Source: Photobacterium galatheae (GTDB lineage: Bacteria > Pseudomonadota > Gammaproteobacteria > Enterobacterales > Vibrionaceae). From it: 64,000 bases of DNA. The first letter of the stretch is position 1. Each line of letters opens with the position of its first letter. Position numbers and translations under genes: made by a program. Of this stretch, positions 1-9,320 are shown piece after piece. The notes beneath the pieces are model-generated. The model had not been told where the DNA came from and did not search any database. It worked only from the letters and a program-made list of their open reading frames with translations. The DNA lies in contig NZ_JMIB01000028.1 in NCBI RefSeq assembly GCF_000695255.1, positions 58,719 to 122,718 of the forward strand, read 5' to 3'.

Positions 1-1371
1 TTAAAAGGTCTGGCGATTCCGAATGACTCCAATCAAGAGCTGAACCTGATGGTGAAAACGCTGCTCAGCCGTAAGAACCTGGAGACCATTGCCCGCTATA
101 CAGATGCTGATCTGAAAGCGACAAATAATGAAGAGTATGAGGAAATTCTCACCGAGCTGAAAGAGACGATTGAGATCAAATCGGCTGGTCGGGAAAACCT
201 TTTCACGATCAGTTACAGCGGGACAGACCCGGTGTTCGTAAAAAATGTTGTGCAGTCTGCACTGGATGTTTTTGTTGAGAATACATTGGGGAAAAACCGC
301 CAGGACACGGATAAAGCGAATGAGTTCATCAATCGCCAACTTTCCGACTACGAACGGCGTCTTGCTGAAGCGGAAAGTAAGTTAGCTGAATTCAAGCGAA
401 AGCATGCCGGGTATCTGCCGAGTTCGGAGCAGGGATTTCAGCGTCAGCTTGATGTGCTGAACCGTGATATTGAAAGCACGCAACTGCAATTACAGGAGCG
501 GCAAACGCAGTTGGAGACTGCTAAAAGTAAGCTGCGAGAAGAGATGATCACAGCAGCCAGAAATCAGGGAGAACAACCGACGGAGTTTGATGACAGGCTG
601 GAATATCTGCAAACAAGACTGGATAACCTGTTGTTTCGGTTCACCGATAAGCATCCGGATGTGAAAGAAACTAAACGCCAGATTGAGGAATTAGAACAGC
701 AGAAAAAAGCATCGTTGTCGCTTTCCAGCGGTGATAACAGTGAGTTCAGAAATACGGAACTGTTCCAGAACTTAAAACTCCTGATTAGTCAGCTTGAAAA
801 CGAGGTTGCGTCTTTACAGGTGCGTGAAAAGGCACAGTTAGAAAAAGCAACTTATCTTCAGGAAAAATTAGTGCAAATGCCTGAAGTGGAAGCGCAACTG
901 ACGGGGCTGACCCGAAGTTATGACATCACGAAGAATAAGTATGAGGAGCTCTTGTCCCGTCGGGAATCTGCGCTGATTTCTCAGAAAGTGGGGGCCGCTT
1001 CAGATGACATTACCTTCAGAGTGGTTGACCCGCCCCGCGCGCCAATTAAGCCATCCGGTCCGATTCGTCCCCTCTTGTTGGCCATGGTCCTGGTTGCTGG
1101 CTTAGGGACAGGTATTGGACTCGCGTTTTTTGTCAGCCAGCTTTATCCGGCGGCAACCTCTGCAAGACAGCTGTATCAGATGACAGGTCTGCCAGTACTT
1201 GGAGGGGTCTCACCGACCAGCCAATCTGGCATCATGGCTGCCGTGCGAAAGGATAACTGGCGGTTTGTCTGGGTGAGTACCGCATTAGTGGTGTGTTTTT
1301 TGGGTTTCTTGGCGCTAAACCTTGATACCTCTATTCATGCGCGGATTATGCAGGAGATGGGGTGGTTATGA
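1..1371 (+). CDS. XrtA-system polysaccharide chain length determinant (Wzc-like, 5' partial)
   Basis: The frame is open from base 1, so the true start and the first membrane segment lie outside the window. What remains is a long periplasmic coiled coil (about residues 100-300, rich in Glu/Gln/Lys/Leu), then a proline-rich stretch (DPPRAPIKPSGP) and a membrane helix near codon 360, with a last hydrophobic helix at the C terminus. This is the layout of Wzz/GumC-type co-polymerases, which set polysaccharide chain length in the inner membrane. No kinase domain is present; it is the next gene, overlapping by 4 nt (ATGA). The kinase, barrel and ATPase that follow identify it as the version tied to exosortase A loci. 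Family assignment is confident, exact substrate unknown. Confidence 0.88.
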   Translation, partial: LKGLAIPNDSNQELNLMVKTLLSRKNLETIARYTDADLKATNNEEYEEILTELKETIEIKSAGRENLFTISYSGTDPVFVKNVVQSALDVFVENTLGKNRQDTDKANEFINRQLSDYERRLAEAESKLAEFKRKHAGYLPSSEQGFQRQLDVLNRDIESTQLQLQERQTQLETAKSKLREEMITAARNQGEQPTEFDDRLEYLQTRLDNLLFRFTDKHPDVKETKRQIEELEQQKKASLSLSSGDNSEFRNTELFQNLKLLISQLENEVASLQVREKAQLEKATYLQEKLVQMPEVEAQLTGLTRSYDITKNKYEELLSRRESALISQKVGAASDDITFRVVDPPRAPIKPSGPIRPLLLAMVLVAGLGTGIGLAFFVSQLYPAATSARQLYQMTGLPVLGGVSPTSQSGIMAAVRKDNWRFVWVSTALVVCFLGFLALNLDTSIHARIMQEMGWL

Positions 1372-2291
1372 GTATTATTCAAAAAGCGATGAAGCAAAAA
1401 ACAGCTCAGGCGAAGCAGGAACAATCTCAGTATCAGCAACCTGAGCAGGGGGGAGATCCGGGATTGACGCATGTGGACCCGATGCTTCACGCTGGCGCTC
1501 AGCCGGTGATCGCGGATGGCTTTCCATCCGCGTGGCATCCGCCAGCGACGATCGAGATCGATGTGAATCGTCTGAAACGGATGGGGATGGTCTCTCATAC
1601 CAATGAGCTGGCGAATGCAACAATTACCAATGAATTCAGGCTGATTAAACAAAAGCTGTTTCACAATGCTTTCAGCAGCGGGGCGCAGTTTCATCAGCGG
1701 GTGAATTTGGTGATGGTAACAAGCGCCGCTTACCAGGAGGGTAAAACCTTCACCGCGGTGAATCTGGCGCTCAGTATGGCCTCGGAAAAAGATAAAACCG
1801 TGTTGCTGGTGGATACCGATGTCCTTAAACCTGGCGTCAGTCATATGCTGGGCATCGAGTCTCGGGTAGGACTCATTGATTATCTTCAGGGAAAAGTGAG
1901 CCATCTGTCGGAAATTATCTATCCGACGTCGATCCCGAATTTGCGGATCATTCCAGCGGGGAAACCACACCACCTCAGTAACGAGCTGCTTGCCAGTAAC
2001 AAAATGGAACGGGTCATGAATGAGCTGGCTCACCGGTATCCGGATCGAATGGTGATCTTTGATTGCCCGCCGGTGCTGGGTGTGGTGGAAACTATCACCT
2101 TGTCTAAATTGCTGGGACAGGCAGTGTTTGTCGTGCAACAGGACAAAACGCGTCTGGATGACGTAGATGTCGCAGTGTCACAACTGAATAAGGATATGGC
2201 AATCGGTTTTGTGATGAACAAAGCCGTGCGCAATGTATATGGTCAATACAGACATGGATATGACTATGGCACGACAGAGGATCAATCCTAG
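1368..2291 (+). CDS. XrtA-associated protein tyrosine autokinase
   Basis: A BY-kinase family ATPase of 307 residues, the cytoplasmic partner of the preceding chain-length protein. It shows a Walker A (TSAAYQEGKT, about residue 120), the A' motif VLLVDTDV and Walker B MVIFDCPP. The tail is rich in tyrosine (YGQYRHGYDYG), as expected for the autophosphorylated cluster of these kinases. I place the start at the ATG that overlaps the upstream stop as ATGA; the GTG two codons earlier has no advantage. By analogy with Wzc/CpsD, cycles of tyrosine phosphorylation would control polymerisation and export of the polysaccharide. Its 3' end overlaps the next gene by 26 nt. Confidence 0.9.
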   Translation: MSIIQKAMKQKTAQAKQEQSQYQQPEQGGDPGLTHVDPMLHAGAQPVIADGFPSAWHPPATIEIDVNRLKRMGMVSHTNELANATITNEFRLIKQKLFHNAFSSGAQFHQRVNLVMVTSAAYQEGKTFTAVNLALSMASEKDKTVLLVDTDVLKPGVSHMLGIESRVGLIDYLQGKVSHLSEIIYPTSIPNLRIIPAGKPHHLSNELLASNKMERVMNELAHRYPDRMVIFDCPPVLGVVETITLSKLLGQAVFVVQQDKTRLDDVDVAVSQLNKDMAIGFVMNKAVRNVYGQYRHGYDYGTTEDQS

Positions 2292-3720
2292 TATTTATTT
2301 GCTGGGAAGCCTCTCACTGATAGGGCATTCCAGCCAGGCGGCGAATGTAGAGTTAACGCCTTATGTGGGGACAGAACTCACCTTTACGGATAATGTAAAC
2401 AGGACAAAGAGCGATAAACAGAGCAGTTTGATCACCGCGCTGGAAGCTGGTGTTGGTGCCACAGTGCAAGGGAGCCGGGGATACATTGGGCTCGATTATG
2501 ATCTGAGTTATCTCTATTACGACAATGCAGATCGCAGTGATAAGTTTTATCAGTCGCTTGATTTTTATGCATTTAAGGGGCTGGGCAGAAGTGGGTTTCA
2601 GGTTGATGCCAGCGCTTCGATTGAGAATATTGCCACCGATATTGCCACTGATGCGAATGCTGATGTGATCAGTGGCGATACGATTGAGAGTAATCAAGCT
2701 GAGGTCGGGCTGAGTTATCGGACGAATCCGCTCAGTACCATGGATTTGCGTTCCAGAGTGTATACCCGGGTCATCGATAACGAAGATGAGATAGGCAACT
2801 ATACCGGGTGGGGTGGCAATGTAACTTATGCGAATGGCCGGGCTGTGAAAGATGCTTTCTGGCTGTTGAGTGTAAGTTATGACTTCAGGGATGGAAAAGA
2901 TGACGGGGCATCGACAGAATTATCTCGGATCAGTGAGATATTAGGATTACAGACGATTGGTGGATTTGCCCCTTTTTTACGTCTGAATTACGAGAATTAT
3001 AATGGCGTGACCGACTCGCCTGAGAATGAAATCTTTAACTGGGGTGTGGGGACACGCTATTTCTGGGACCGTTATTCTTATCTTGATGTGAGCTATAACT
3101 TCTCGGAAGACGACGTCAACAGTGATTTCTGGGCCGGGTCTCTGAACCTGAGCCCGAACGACAAAACAAGATTTTATGTTCAGTATGATAAACGCCTGAG
3201 AGGGGATGCGTATACCGTGGAAATACGGAACCGCTCCCGGCGCTGGACAAACACATTAACCTATGAAGAAACACCGGACAGCTACGAACGGGAGCGATTT
3301 GTGGAAGGCGGGCGCATTGATGAACTCTACCTGAGAAAAGAAGCTCGCTGGTTGTCCGAATTGGAATTACGCCGAACCCGATACAGCTTTTCGTTGTATC
3401 AGATTGATCGGGAAACACTCGAATCACTGTCTGATCTGACAGATGATGACTCTCGTGGGGTTGAGCTGGATGTGAATCACCGGTTATCCCGGGCATTGTC
3501 TGGACATATCGGCTATGGCTATGAGCGTTACGAGTTCACTTATGTCTCGGAAGGAAAAGACAGTGATGACTATCATACGTTCAGTCTGGATGCGACCTAT
3601 GCGTTCAGGCCGGAGCTGGTCACGAAAACTGGGGTGAAGTATTACAACCGTTCCTCATCGAATTCTTTGAAAGATTACGATGAAACCCGACTATTTTTTG
3701 ATGTGAGGGTGGAGTTTTAA
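2266..3720 (+). CDS. XrtA/PEP-CTERM-associated outer membrane beta-barrel protein
   Basis: A secreted protein of about 484 residues. The chosen ATG gives a clean signal peptide (MARQRINPSIYLLGSL..., cleavage near SQAANVE). Upstream in-frame ATGs at 2233, 2254 and 2260 lie inside the tyrosine kinase gene and are alternatives. The mature part alternates short beta strands rich in Tyr, Asp and Asn (YDLSYLYYDNADRSD, YFWDRYSYLDVSYNF) and ends in an aromatic-containing final strand (RLFFDVRVEF), typical of an outer-membrane barrel. Its position between the autokinase and the ATPase is the one occupied by the TIGR03016 family in exosortase A loci. Probable role: polysaccharide passage or a related outer-membrane function; not proven. 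Confidence 0.82.
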   Translation: MARQRINPSIYLLGSLSLIGHSSQAANVELTPYVGTELTFTDNVNRTKSDKQSSLITALEAGVGATVQGSRGYIGLDYDLSYLYYDNADRSDKFYQSLDFYAFKGLGRSGFQVDASASIENIATDIATDANADVISGDTIESNQAEVGLSYRTNPLSTMDLRSRVYTRVIDNEDEIGNYTGWGGNVTYANGRAVKDAFWLLSVSYDFRDGKDDGASTELSRISEILGLQTIGGFAPFLRLNYENYNGVTDSPENEIFNWGVGTRYFWDRYSYLDVSYNFSEDDVNSDFWAGSLNLSPNDKTRFYVQYDKRLRGDAYTVEIRNRSRRWTNTLTYEETPDSYERERFVEGGRIDELYLRKEARWLSELELRRTRYSFSLYQIDRETLESLSDLTDDDSRGVELDVNHRLSRALSGHIGYGYERYEFTYVSEGKDSDDYHTFSLDATYAFRPELVTKTGVKYYNRSSSNSLKDYDETRLFFDVRVEF

Positions 3721-3722
3721 CT

Positions 3723-4892
3723 ATGTATGAAGCGCACTTTGGATTTACGGATAAACCGTTCAAATTAAGTCCCGACCCACGCTTTTTCTTTGCCAGTCCT
3801 CATCATGAAAAAGCATTGTCTTATCTGCAATACGGCCTTTCTTTAGGGGAGGGTTTTATTGTGGTTTCCGGACCGGTCGGCACCGGGAAAACTATTTTAG
3901 TCCATCGGCTATTGTCTGGCATTGATGAGTCAATTGTGGCGGTGCAGATGTCGACAACCCGACTCTCACCTGATGAACTGGTGAAGCTGGTTGCATCAAA
4001 ATTCGGTGTCGCCACAGAAGGTTTGTCGAAAGCTGATATTCTGAAACGGTTCGAGCAGTACTTGTACGGGCTACGACAGCAAGGTCGTCGGGCTGTTCTG
4101 CTGGTCGATGAGGCTCAAAACTTACCTGCGGAGAGTATTGAAGAGCTGAGAATGTTGTCGAACTTTCAGTTTAATGACAAACCTTTACTGCAAAGTTTCT
4201 TGCTGGGGCAGGAAGAGCTGAAAAGTATTATTCGTCTGCCTGAAATGGAACAGTTGAGACAGCGAATTATTGCATCCTGTAATTTACAGCCTTTTACGGC
4301 AGATCAGGTGAAAGAGTATATTTTACATCGGCTTAGCTGTGTTGGCTGGCGGGGGACACCTGCTCTGAGTGACGGCGTATTTGAAGCCATTACCCGATAT
4401 ACTCATGGCGTTCCGAGAAAAATTAATATTCTGGCTGATCGCATTTTTCTGTTTGCGTGTATGGAAGGGCTCAGCGCAATCAATACCGTGAATGTTGAAA
4501 AAGTGATTGCCGAAATGAGTCATGAATTGCCTGAAGAAACACCGCGGGAGGCATCCCGTGGTTTGGCAGAAGACAAAGCGCCCAGGTATGAATACTCAGC
4601 CCGGGAAGAATATGATAATTATCATGCGCAAGATCATCGTGAACCTCCTAAGTCGTCCAGTTCATCAAATGCATTCCAGGCACTCAATGAGATTGAAAAA
4701 GTGTTGAACAATGTGATTGAGCGTAAAATCGCGACGATCAGAAAACTGGACCAGTTGCTGATCATGAAGCGAAAAATGTTGCTGCAACAAGGGGAAGAAG
4801 GCATCGACGATGAATTGATTCTCAATGAAGATTATCCGCCCGGTTTACGTGAAAAATACTGGGTGAGGCAACTAATGAAATCATCAGAATAG
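3723..4892 (+). CDS. XrtA-associated ExeA-like AAA ATPase
   Basis: Two bases after the upstream stop, with a GGTGGAG ribosome-binding site. Residues 1-270 are a GspA/ExeA-type AAA ATPase: opening MYEAHFGFTDKPFKLSPDP, Walker A GPVGTGKT near residue 50, Walker B AVLLVDEAQNL near residue 125, and a late GVPRKINILAD sensor segment. The C-terminal 120 residues are hydrophilic and end in a predicted coiled coil. It matches the TIGR03015 family that accompanies exosortase A and the PEP-CTERM polysaccharide genes; the biochemical role there is unknown. No membrane segment is obvious. It is the last gene of the operon, followed by an intrinsic terminator. Confidence 0.88.
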   Translation: MYEAHFGFTDKPFKLSPDPRFFFASPHHEKALSYLQYGLSLGEGFIVVSGPVGTGKTILVHRLLSGIDESIVAVQMSTTRLSPDELVKLVASKFGVATEGLSKADILKRFEQYLYGLRQQGRRAVLLVDEAQNLPAESIEELRMLSNFQFNDKPLLQSFLLGQEELKSIIRLPEMEQLRQRIIASCNLQPFTADQVKEYILHRLSCVGWRGTPALSDGVFEAITRYTHGVPRKINILADRIFLFACMEGLSAINTVNVEKVIAEMSHELPEETPREASRGLAEDKAPRYEYSAREEYDNYHAQDHREPPKSSSSSNAFQALNEIEKVLNNVIERKIATIRKLDQLLIMKRKMLLQQGEEGIDDELILNEDYPPGLREKYWVRQLMKSSE

Positions 4893-4910
4893 CTTTTATC
4901 TGAATTGACA

Positions 4911-4937
4911 GGCCAGTGGCGTTCCACTGGCTTTTTT
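4911..4937 (+). terminator. Intrinsic terminator after the XrtA operon
   Basis: Stem GCCAGTGG/CCACTGGC with a four-base loop, followed at once by six T. It lies 20 nt after the ATPase stop codon. Confidence 0.85.
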
Positions 4938-4961
4938 ATTGGTTTATCGAGAGGGGATATC

Positions 4962-5284
4962 GGGACAGGCACTTTAACCAAGGGTTGTCAGTGTCTGTCC
5001 TGGTTCTGTTGGTTTTCTTCGGGGCTTTCTGGGACAGGCACTTTTGCACGTTGGGTTTGAGTGTGCCTGTCCTCATTTTGTGTCAGTGGGCTTGAAAGTG
5101 CCTGTCCCAGTTCTGCGGTTTCAGTTCAGGCTGCAATTGAAGCTTGTCGATAGACTCAATATCGCGGGAAAGAAAGACAGTTTCTCAGTTTGTAGGCAGT
5201 TTGTAGGGACAGACACACGTTGACGGTCGCAAGACTAGCGATGACTGTCCCGGTTCTGGTCCCCGGTTCTGGTCCCCGGTTCTG
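4962..5284. repeat. Cluster of REP-like palindromes and a short tandem repeat
   Basis: The gap between the convergent XrtA operon and prsR carries repeated copies of GGGACAGGCACTTT (at 4962 and 5031) and, in the opposite sense, GTGTCTGTCC (4991), GTGCCTGTCC (5063) and AAAGTGCCTGTCCC (5095). A diverged pair sits at 5207 (GGGACAGACACACG) and 5244 (GACTGTCCC). Facing copies can form hairpins. From 5251 to 5284 a 13-bp unit (CGGTTCTGGTCCC) repeats twice plus a partial copy. This looks like an intergenic REP/BIME-type array; no transposase is present in the window. Confidence 0.7.
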
Positions 5285-5287
5285 AGT

Positions 5288-6634
5288 TCACTCATTTTTC
5301 ACCATATATTTGTCCATCAAGGAATAAAGCGTTGGGCGGGTGATCCCTAAGATGTTGGCGGTATTGGACATATTTCCGTTACTCAGGGACAGGGCTTTGG
5401 TGATGGCTTGCTTTTCGGCGGCTTCGCGAATCTGACGCAGATTCAAAGCGATGGGCTCTGCTTCATCTTCTGCGGGTTGAAGTGCCAGGTCGAGGGTGCT
5501 GATTAGTTTGTTATCTGACATGATCACTGCCGATTTCACTTTATTTTGAAGCTCCCGGATATTACCGGGCCAAGGATGTTGCAGCATGGCGCGAATGGCA
5601 TCATCGGTGAAACCGGTGATTTTATGCTGGCTTTGCTGATTCGTCTGCTGCAGGAAATATCGGGCCAGTAAGAGGATATCCTGATCGCGTTCACGAAGGG
5701 GTGGGTTTTGAATCGTAATTTCACTGATGCGGTAGAAAAGGTCTTCCCGGAAAGTTTTCTCTAACATCATTTGTTCAAGATTCTGGTGTGTCGCGCAGAT
5801 GATTTTGACATCAACCGGGATTTCCTGACGACCGCCGACACGCTCAACCACTTTTTCCTGCAGAAAGCGGAGAATCTTTGCCTGAAGCGGATAGGGCATA
5901 TCGCCTATTTCATCCAGGAAGAGGGTGCCACCGTCGGCACATTCAATCTTGCCTGCTGTGGTTTTATGTGCGCCGGTAAAAGCTCCTTTTTCGAAACCGA
6001 AAAGCTCACTTTCCAGCAGGTGTTCGGGAATAGAGGCGCAGTTAATCGCGATAAAGGGTTTATTCGCTCTGGGGCCTTTCGCATGAATTGCCCGGGCAAT
6101 CACTTCTTTTCCGGTGCCGCTTTCGCCAAGAATCAAGGTGGTAATTTCAGTGGGCGCGATACGTTCTATCATACGGCAGACATGCTGAACTTGCGGACTG
6201 TTGCCGATAAAGCCATTGGCTTCCAATGACGACTGGCGAAGCTGATTATTTTCCATTTCGATGTTGGCAACAACGAAAGCGCGATCGATGATCACGGCCA
6301 GTATGTCGTCATCAATTGGTTTTTGGTAAAAATCGTGGGCACCCAGTTCAATCGCTTTTAAGGCATTGGTTTTGTCGTCGTTCCCGGTAATGACAATCAC
6401 TTTGGTATCGGGAGAAAGTGCCAGTATTTCCTGAAGCACGGCCAGTCCTTCAGAGGCATTGGCTTCATCCGGAGGCAAGCCAAGATCAAGCGTCACAACT
6501 TTGGGTTCATAGCGGCGTAAAGCGGTGATGGCAGAACGGCGATCTTGTGCCATCACCACTTCATATTGCGGGAAGCACCATTTCAGTTGCTTTTGAATGC
6601 CTGGATCATCTTCAATGACAAGTAACGTGTCCAT
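5288..6634 (-). CDS. prsR: PrsR-type sigma-54 response regulator
   Basis: An NtrC-family activator of 448 residues. The N-terminal receiver ([14 protein letters not shown]; phosphoacceptor in VTLDLGLPP) is followed by a sigma-54 AAA domain with Walker A GESGTGKE, the GAFTGA loop that contacts sigma-54 and a GGTLFLDEI Walker B. The C terminus is a Fis-type helix-turn-helix ([17 protein letters not shown]). I start at the ATG preceded by AAGGAA; a TTG 21 nt upstream overlaps prsK and lacks a site. It follows prsK by 11 nt, so the two form one operon and a cognate pair. In exosortase A loci this regulator (TIGR02915) activates polysaccharide or PEP-CTERM genes from sigma-54 promoters; no clear -24/-12 element was found here. 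Confidence 0.92.
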   Translation of the reverse strand: MDTLLVIEDDPGIQKQLKWCFPQYEVVMAQDRRSAITALRRYEPKVVTLDLGLPPDEANASEGLAVLQEILALSPDTKVIVITGNDDKTNALKAIELGAHDFYQKPIDDDILAVIIDRAFVVANIEMENNQLRQSSLEANGFIGNSPQVQHVCRMIERIAPTEITTLILGESGTGKEVIARAIHAKGPRANKPFIAINCASIPEHLLESELFGFEKGAFTGAHKTTAGKIECADGGTLFLDEIGDMPYPLQAKILRFLQEKVVERVGGRQEIPVDVKIICATHQNLEQMMLEKTFREDLFYRISEITIQNPPLRERDQDILLLARYFLQQTNQQSQHKITGFTDDAIRAMLQHPWPGNIRELQNKVKSAVIMSDNKLISTLDLALQPAEDEAEPIALNLRQIREAAEKQAITKALSLSNGNMSNTANILGITRPTLYSLMDKYMVKNE

Positions 6635-6645
6635 CTTTTCATTCC

Positions 6646-8730
6646 TTACTGGCAAGTTTCACGGTTGCTGGCAGAATTAGATGAGGTGTTGAACGGCAGA
6701 TGAATGGAGATTGTGGTGCCTTTGTCGGGTTCAGATGCCACATCAATATAACCGCCCAGCTGTTCAATCAGATTTTTTGCGTCATAGGCACCAATCCCCA
6801 TGCCGGCATTGCCTTTCGTGGTGTCAAAAGGTTTAAACAATCGGTTCTCGATGAAATCACGGTTCATGCCGACACCGTTATCTGTAATCGTGATTTGGTA
6901 AAAATTTCCACAGTGGGCCGTTGAAAGATGAACATAGCCGGATTCATCCGTTGCTTCCTGTGCATTCTGAACCAAGTGAGACAGGATATTACTGAAACGC
7001 TCTCTGTCAGCAGTGAGCTGGTATGGCGCCGTGGCGCATTCAATGAAAAGGGGAGCTGGCGCCTTTACGGACCGGTGATCGCAGACCTGTCGGATGAGTT
7101 CATCCACATCGATGATCGCCACAGATTGAGTCTCCACCGACTGGGTTTCGACGCGTTTATTGTTCAACTGAGATAACACTTTCGTCAGCCTGTTGGCAGC
7201 GGAGTCGACGGTGTCAAAGGCATCATCAATGAAATCCGGGTTGTGTTTATGACGGGCCGCATTTTTTGTCAGGAGTTGCAGTTGCGCCAGGACATTTTTC
7301 AGATCATGAACCAGAAAGGCGGACATGCGGTTGAAGGTATCAAACTGCTGACTTTCTGCGAGTTTCTGGTTCGTTTCAAATACATTCAGATAAACAGAAA
7401 GCTGGCGGCTGATGGCGTTCATTAAATCTCTGTCTTCCCAGTTGACCTTCTCGGTCGATGTGGGCTTGGATAACAGACACACGCCTCGGGTGCCACTGCT
7501 GCTGGTCAGTGGGATGAGATAGGCCAGTTCCGATACACCGGCTAAAGCGGATGCATCGACTGGAAACGGTGCGGGTTCTTTTCCCTGTCTGGCCTGTTCA
7601 ATGTCGAGTATCCATTGATGTTCGATAGCGGGCAGGGCGACGGTGGAAAGTAAAAGCGATATATCCGGGTGCTGGCAGTCGATTGACTGGCAGGCCCGTA
7701 TTTTCAGTCTCGGTCCCTGGAGCGTGGCGAGAACGCCACGGTCACAGCCAAAGGGATGCAGCATGGCCTGTAAGGCGGTGTCGTACTGAGTGCCTTCCGT
7801 GTTTTCAAGCGCGGTGGCAAATTGCATCCATTCTTCACGGTATTCATATTTATTTGCGAAGAAGTGTTTAGTAATAAACACCATGATGTTTTTGCGAAAT
7901 GTCTCAGACAGAAACAAACTCGCCAGCACCAGGCCGCTCAGGGCAAAAAAGAGGATCTGGACGGTATCGCCCCAGGTTTCTCCCATGGATTTGATGTAAA
8001 AACCGGCCAGCGACATGACCAGCAGATAGCCTGCTGCGACCAGCAATAAACTGCTGTGATAGATGATGTCGCGAGAGACATAGACTCGGCTTTGCCAGTG
8101 TTCAGCGCGCCTGGCGGTCAGCAAAATCAGGGGCAGGGCGATCAGCGTGATCCAGCCACGGCTCAGCCAGAAGCCAGGGGTCAGTACATTGGTCAGAAAT
8201 GCATCAGCATAGAGGGCAAAATGATAGGCAAAAAACATCCCGAGTCCCAGGCAGAGCGGTTTGATCGCCCAGTGTTCCTCTCTGACTGTCCGGCGGTAGC
8301 GAAGTTCGACAAACCAAAGGCCAATAATGGACTGGCACAGGTGCAGGAAGAGAAAGTTTCGTTGTTCAAGTACTGGCCAGATAAAACGAACTGCTTCTGT
8401 CAATGCAACCATCAGTATCGCAAGACATAAAAAAGTCGGGGTTTTTTCAGCAAAGATCCGAGTGAAGTGATGGGTATCTGACAAACTACTGGTGACCAGC
8501 AGGCACCAGCCCAGACTGAGCAGACTTTCTGTGAACAGTACAGGGAGGATCGATAGCTGATAATGAACTTGAAGGTATGACGTCGTTGCCCAGACGGTGC
8601 CCAAGAGGCAGGTAATTTGCAGTAACCGTTTGGGTAAGCTTTTTGCTTTGGTGGTCAACAGCAGTAAGAAAACGAACAGAAAGCCTGCTGCGGCTGACAA
8701 ATAGCCAATCGTGCCAAGCAAAGTATCCAA
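6646..8730 (-). CDS. prsK: PrsK-type membrane sensor histidine kinase
   Basis: A 694-residue kinase. The N-terminal 290 residues contain about eight hydrophobic helices and no large periplasmic loop. A GAF-like domain follows (about 320-455), then the HisKA helix with the acceptor His in FLVHDLKNVLAQ (near residue 475) and the ATPase domain with N box (LVQNAQEATD), G1 (DNGVGM) and G2 (GNAGMGIGAYDAK). This is the architecture of TIGR02916 sensors of exosortase A loci. The start is TTG, supported by AAGGAAGT six bases upstream and by the absence of a better ATG. It is cotranscribed with prsR. The signal sensed is unknown. Confidence 0.92.
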   Translation of the reverse strand: MDTLLGTIGYLSAAAGFLFVFLLLLTTKAKSLPKRLLQITCLLGTVWATTSYLQVHYQLSILPVLFTESLLSLGWCLLVTSSLSDTHHFTRIFAEKTPTFLCLAILMVALTEAVRFIWPVLEQRNFLFLHLCQSIIGLWFVELRYRRTVREEHWAIKPLCLGLGMFFAYHFALYADAFLTNVLTPGFWLSRGWITLIALPLILLTARRAEHWQSRVYVSRDIIYHSSLLLVAAGYLLVMSLAGFYIKSMGETWGDTVQILFFALSGLVLASLFLSETFRKNIMVFITKHFFANKYEYREEWMQFATALENTEGTQYDTALQAMLHPFGCDRGVLATLQGPRLKIRACQSIDCQHPDISLLLSTVALPAIEHQWILDIEQARQGKEPAPFPVDASALAGVSELAYLIPLTSSSGTRGVCLLSKPTSTEKVNWEDRDLMNAISRQLSVYLNVFETNQKLAESQQFDTFNRMSAFLVHDLKNVLAQLQLLTKNAARHKHNPDFIDDAFDTVDSAANRLTKVLSQLNNKRVETQSVETQSVAIIDVDELIRQVCDHRSVKAPAPLFIECATAPYQLTADRERFSNILSHLVQNAQEATDESGYVHLSTAHCGNFYQITITDNGVGMNRDFIENRLFKPFDTTKGNAGMGIGAYDAKNLIEQLGGYIDVASEPDKGTTISIHLPFNTSSNSASNRETCQ

Positions 8731-8852
8731 TTGCCACTTCCTTTTTTGATGCCGGGATCATCCGTTGGGTTGAGATGTTCTTTGTTGCGCAGACCTAAGC
8801 CGCGCACTAGAACATTTTTGTGATCTCTATTGAGAGAATAGTTCAGAAAGTG

Positions 8853-9059
8853 TCAATTTGTTGGCAGGTGTTGTGAGCTGAATAACTTTGTAGCAGATGT
8901 GTGACAGATCGAATGTAGGGGAGCCTCTGGTTGATGGTTCAGCCAGTGGATTAATCCAGCCATTGTATTCTCACAATGTTCGGGCAGCCAGGTCAGGGCC
9001 AAGAGTAAAAACAGCAGTGGCACAAAATTCAGGACCAGGATCAGCATGATTTTTTTCAC
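8853..9059 (-). CDS. Small single-span membrane protein upstream of prsK
   Basis: A 68-codon reading frame starting with GTG, with GAGGATGAG as ribosome-binding site 7-10 nt upstream. Residues 2-25 (KKIMLILVLNFVPLLFLLLA) are a strong membrane segment or signal anchor; the rest is polar with several His and two Cys. It lies 122 nt upstream of prsK on the same strand, so it may be part of the prsK/prsR transcript. I recognise no family. It could be an unannotated small membrane protein acting with the sensor, or a chance frame; start-site quality argues for a gene. Confidence 0.45.
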   Translation of the reverse strand: MKKIMLILVLNFVPLLFLLLALTWLPEHCENTMAGLIHWLNHQPEAPLHSICHTSATKLFSSQHLPTN

Positions 9060-9320
9060 AGCAACTCATCCTCTTTTTTCCGGAGCCCTCCTTCCTTAGT
9101 GGAAAATTTCTTCTCTGATGATCACAAAGATAGTCTGCTCCCAGGTCAAATTTTGACTTAATGTTAAGAACGGTTGAATGAATTTGTCATCAGAACAGTA
9201 GCTTCGATTTGATTCATGAAACTGACGTATTTCTCTCATCATACTGCCGCACAACTGACACGGTTGAGTCACAAATCATTCTCATACTTGTCTCGAATAC
9301 CTACTTCGGATGGAGATAGT

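Noticed and set aside
4962..5284. Possible CRISPR array
   Set aside because: Repeats are palindromic, irregularly spaced and in both orientations; no cas genes. Better explained as REP-like elements.
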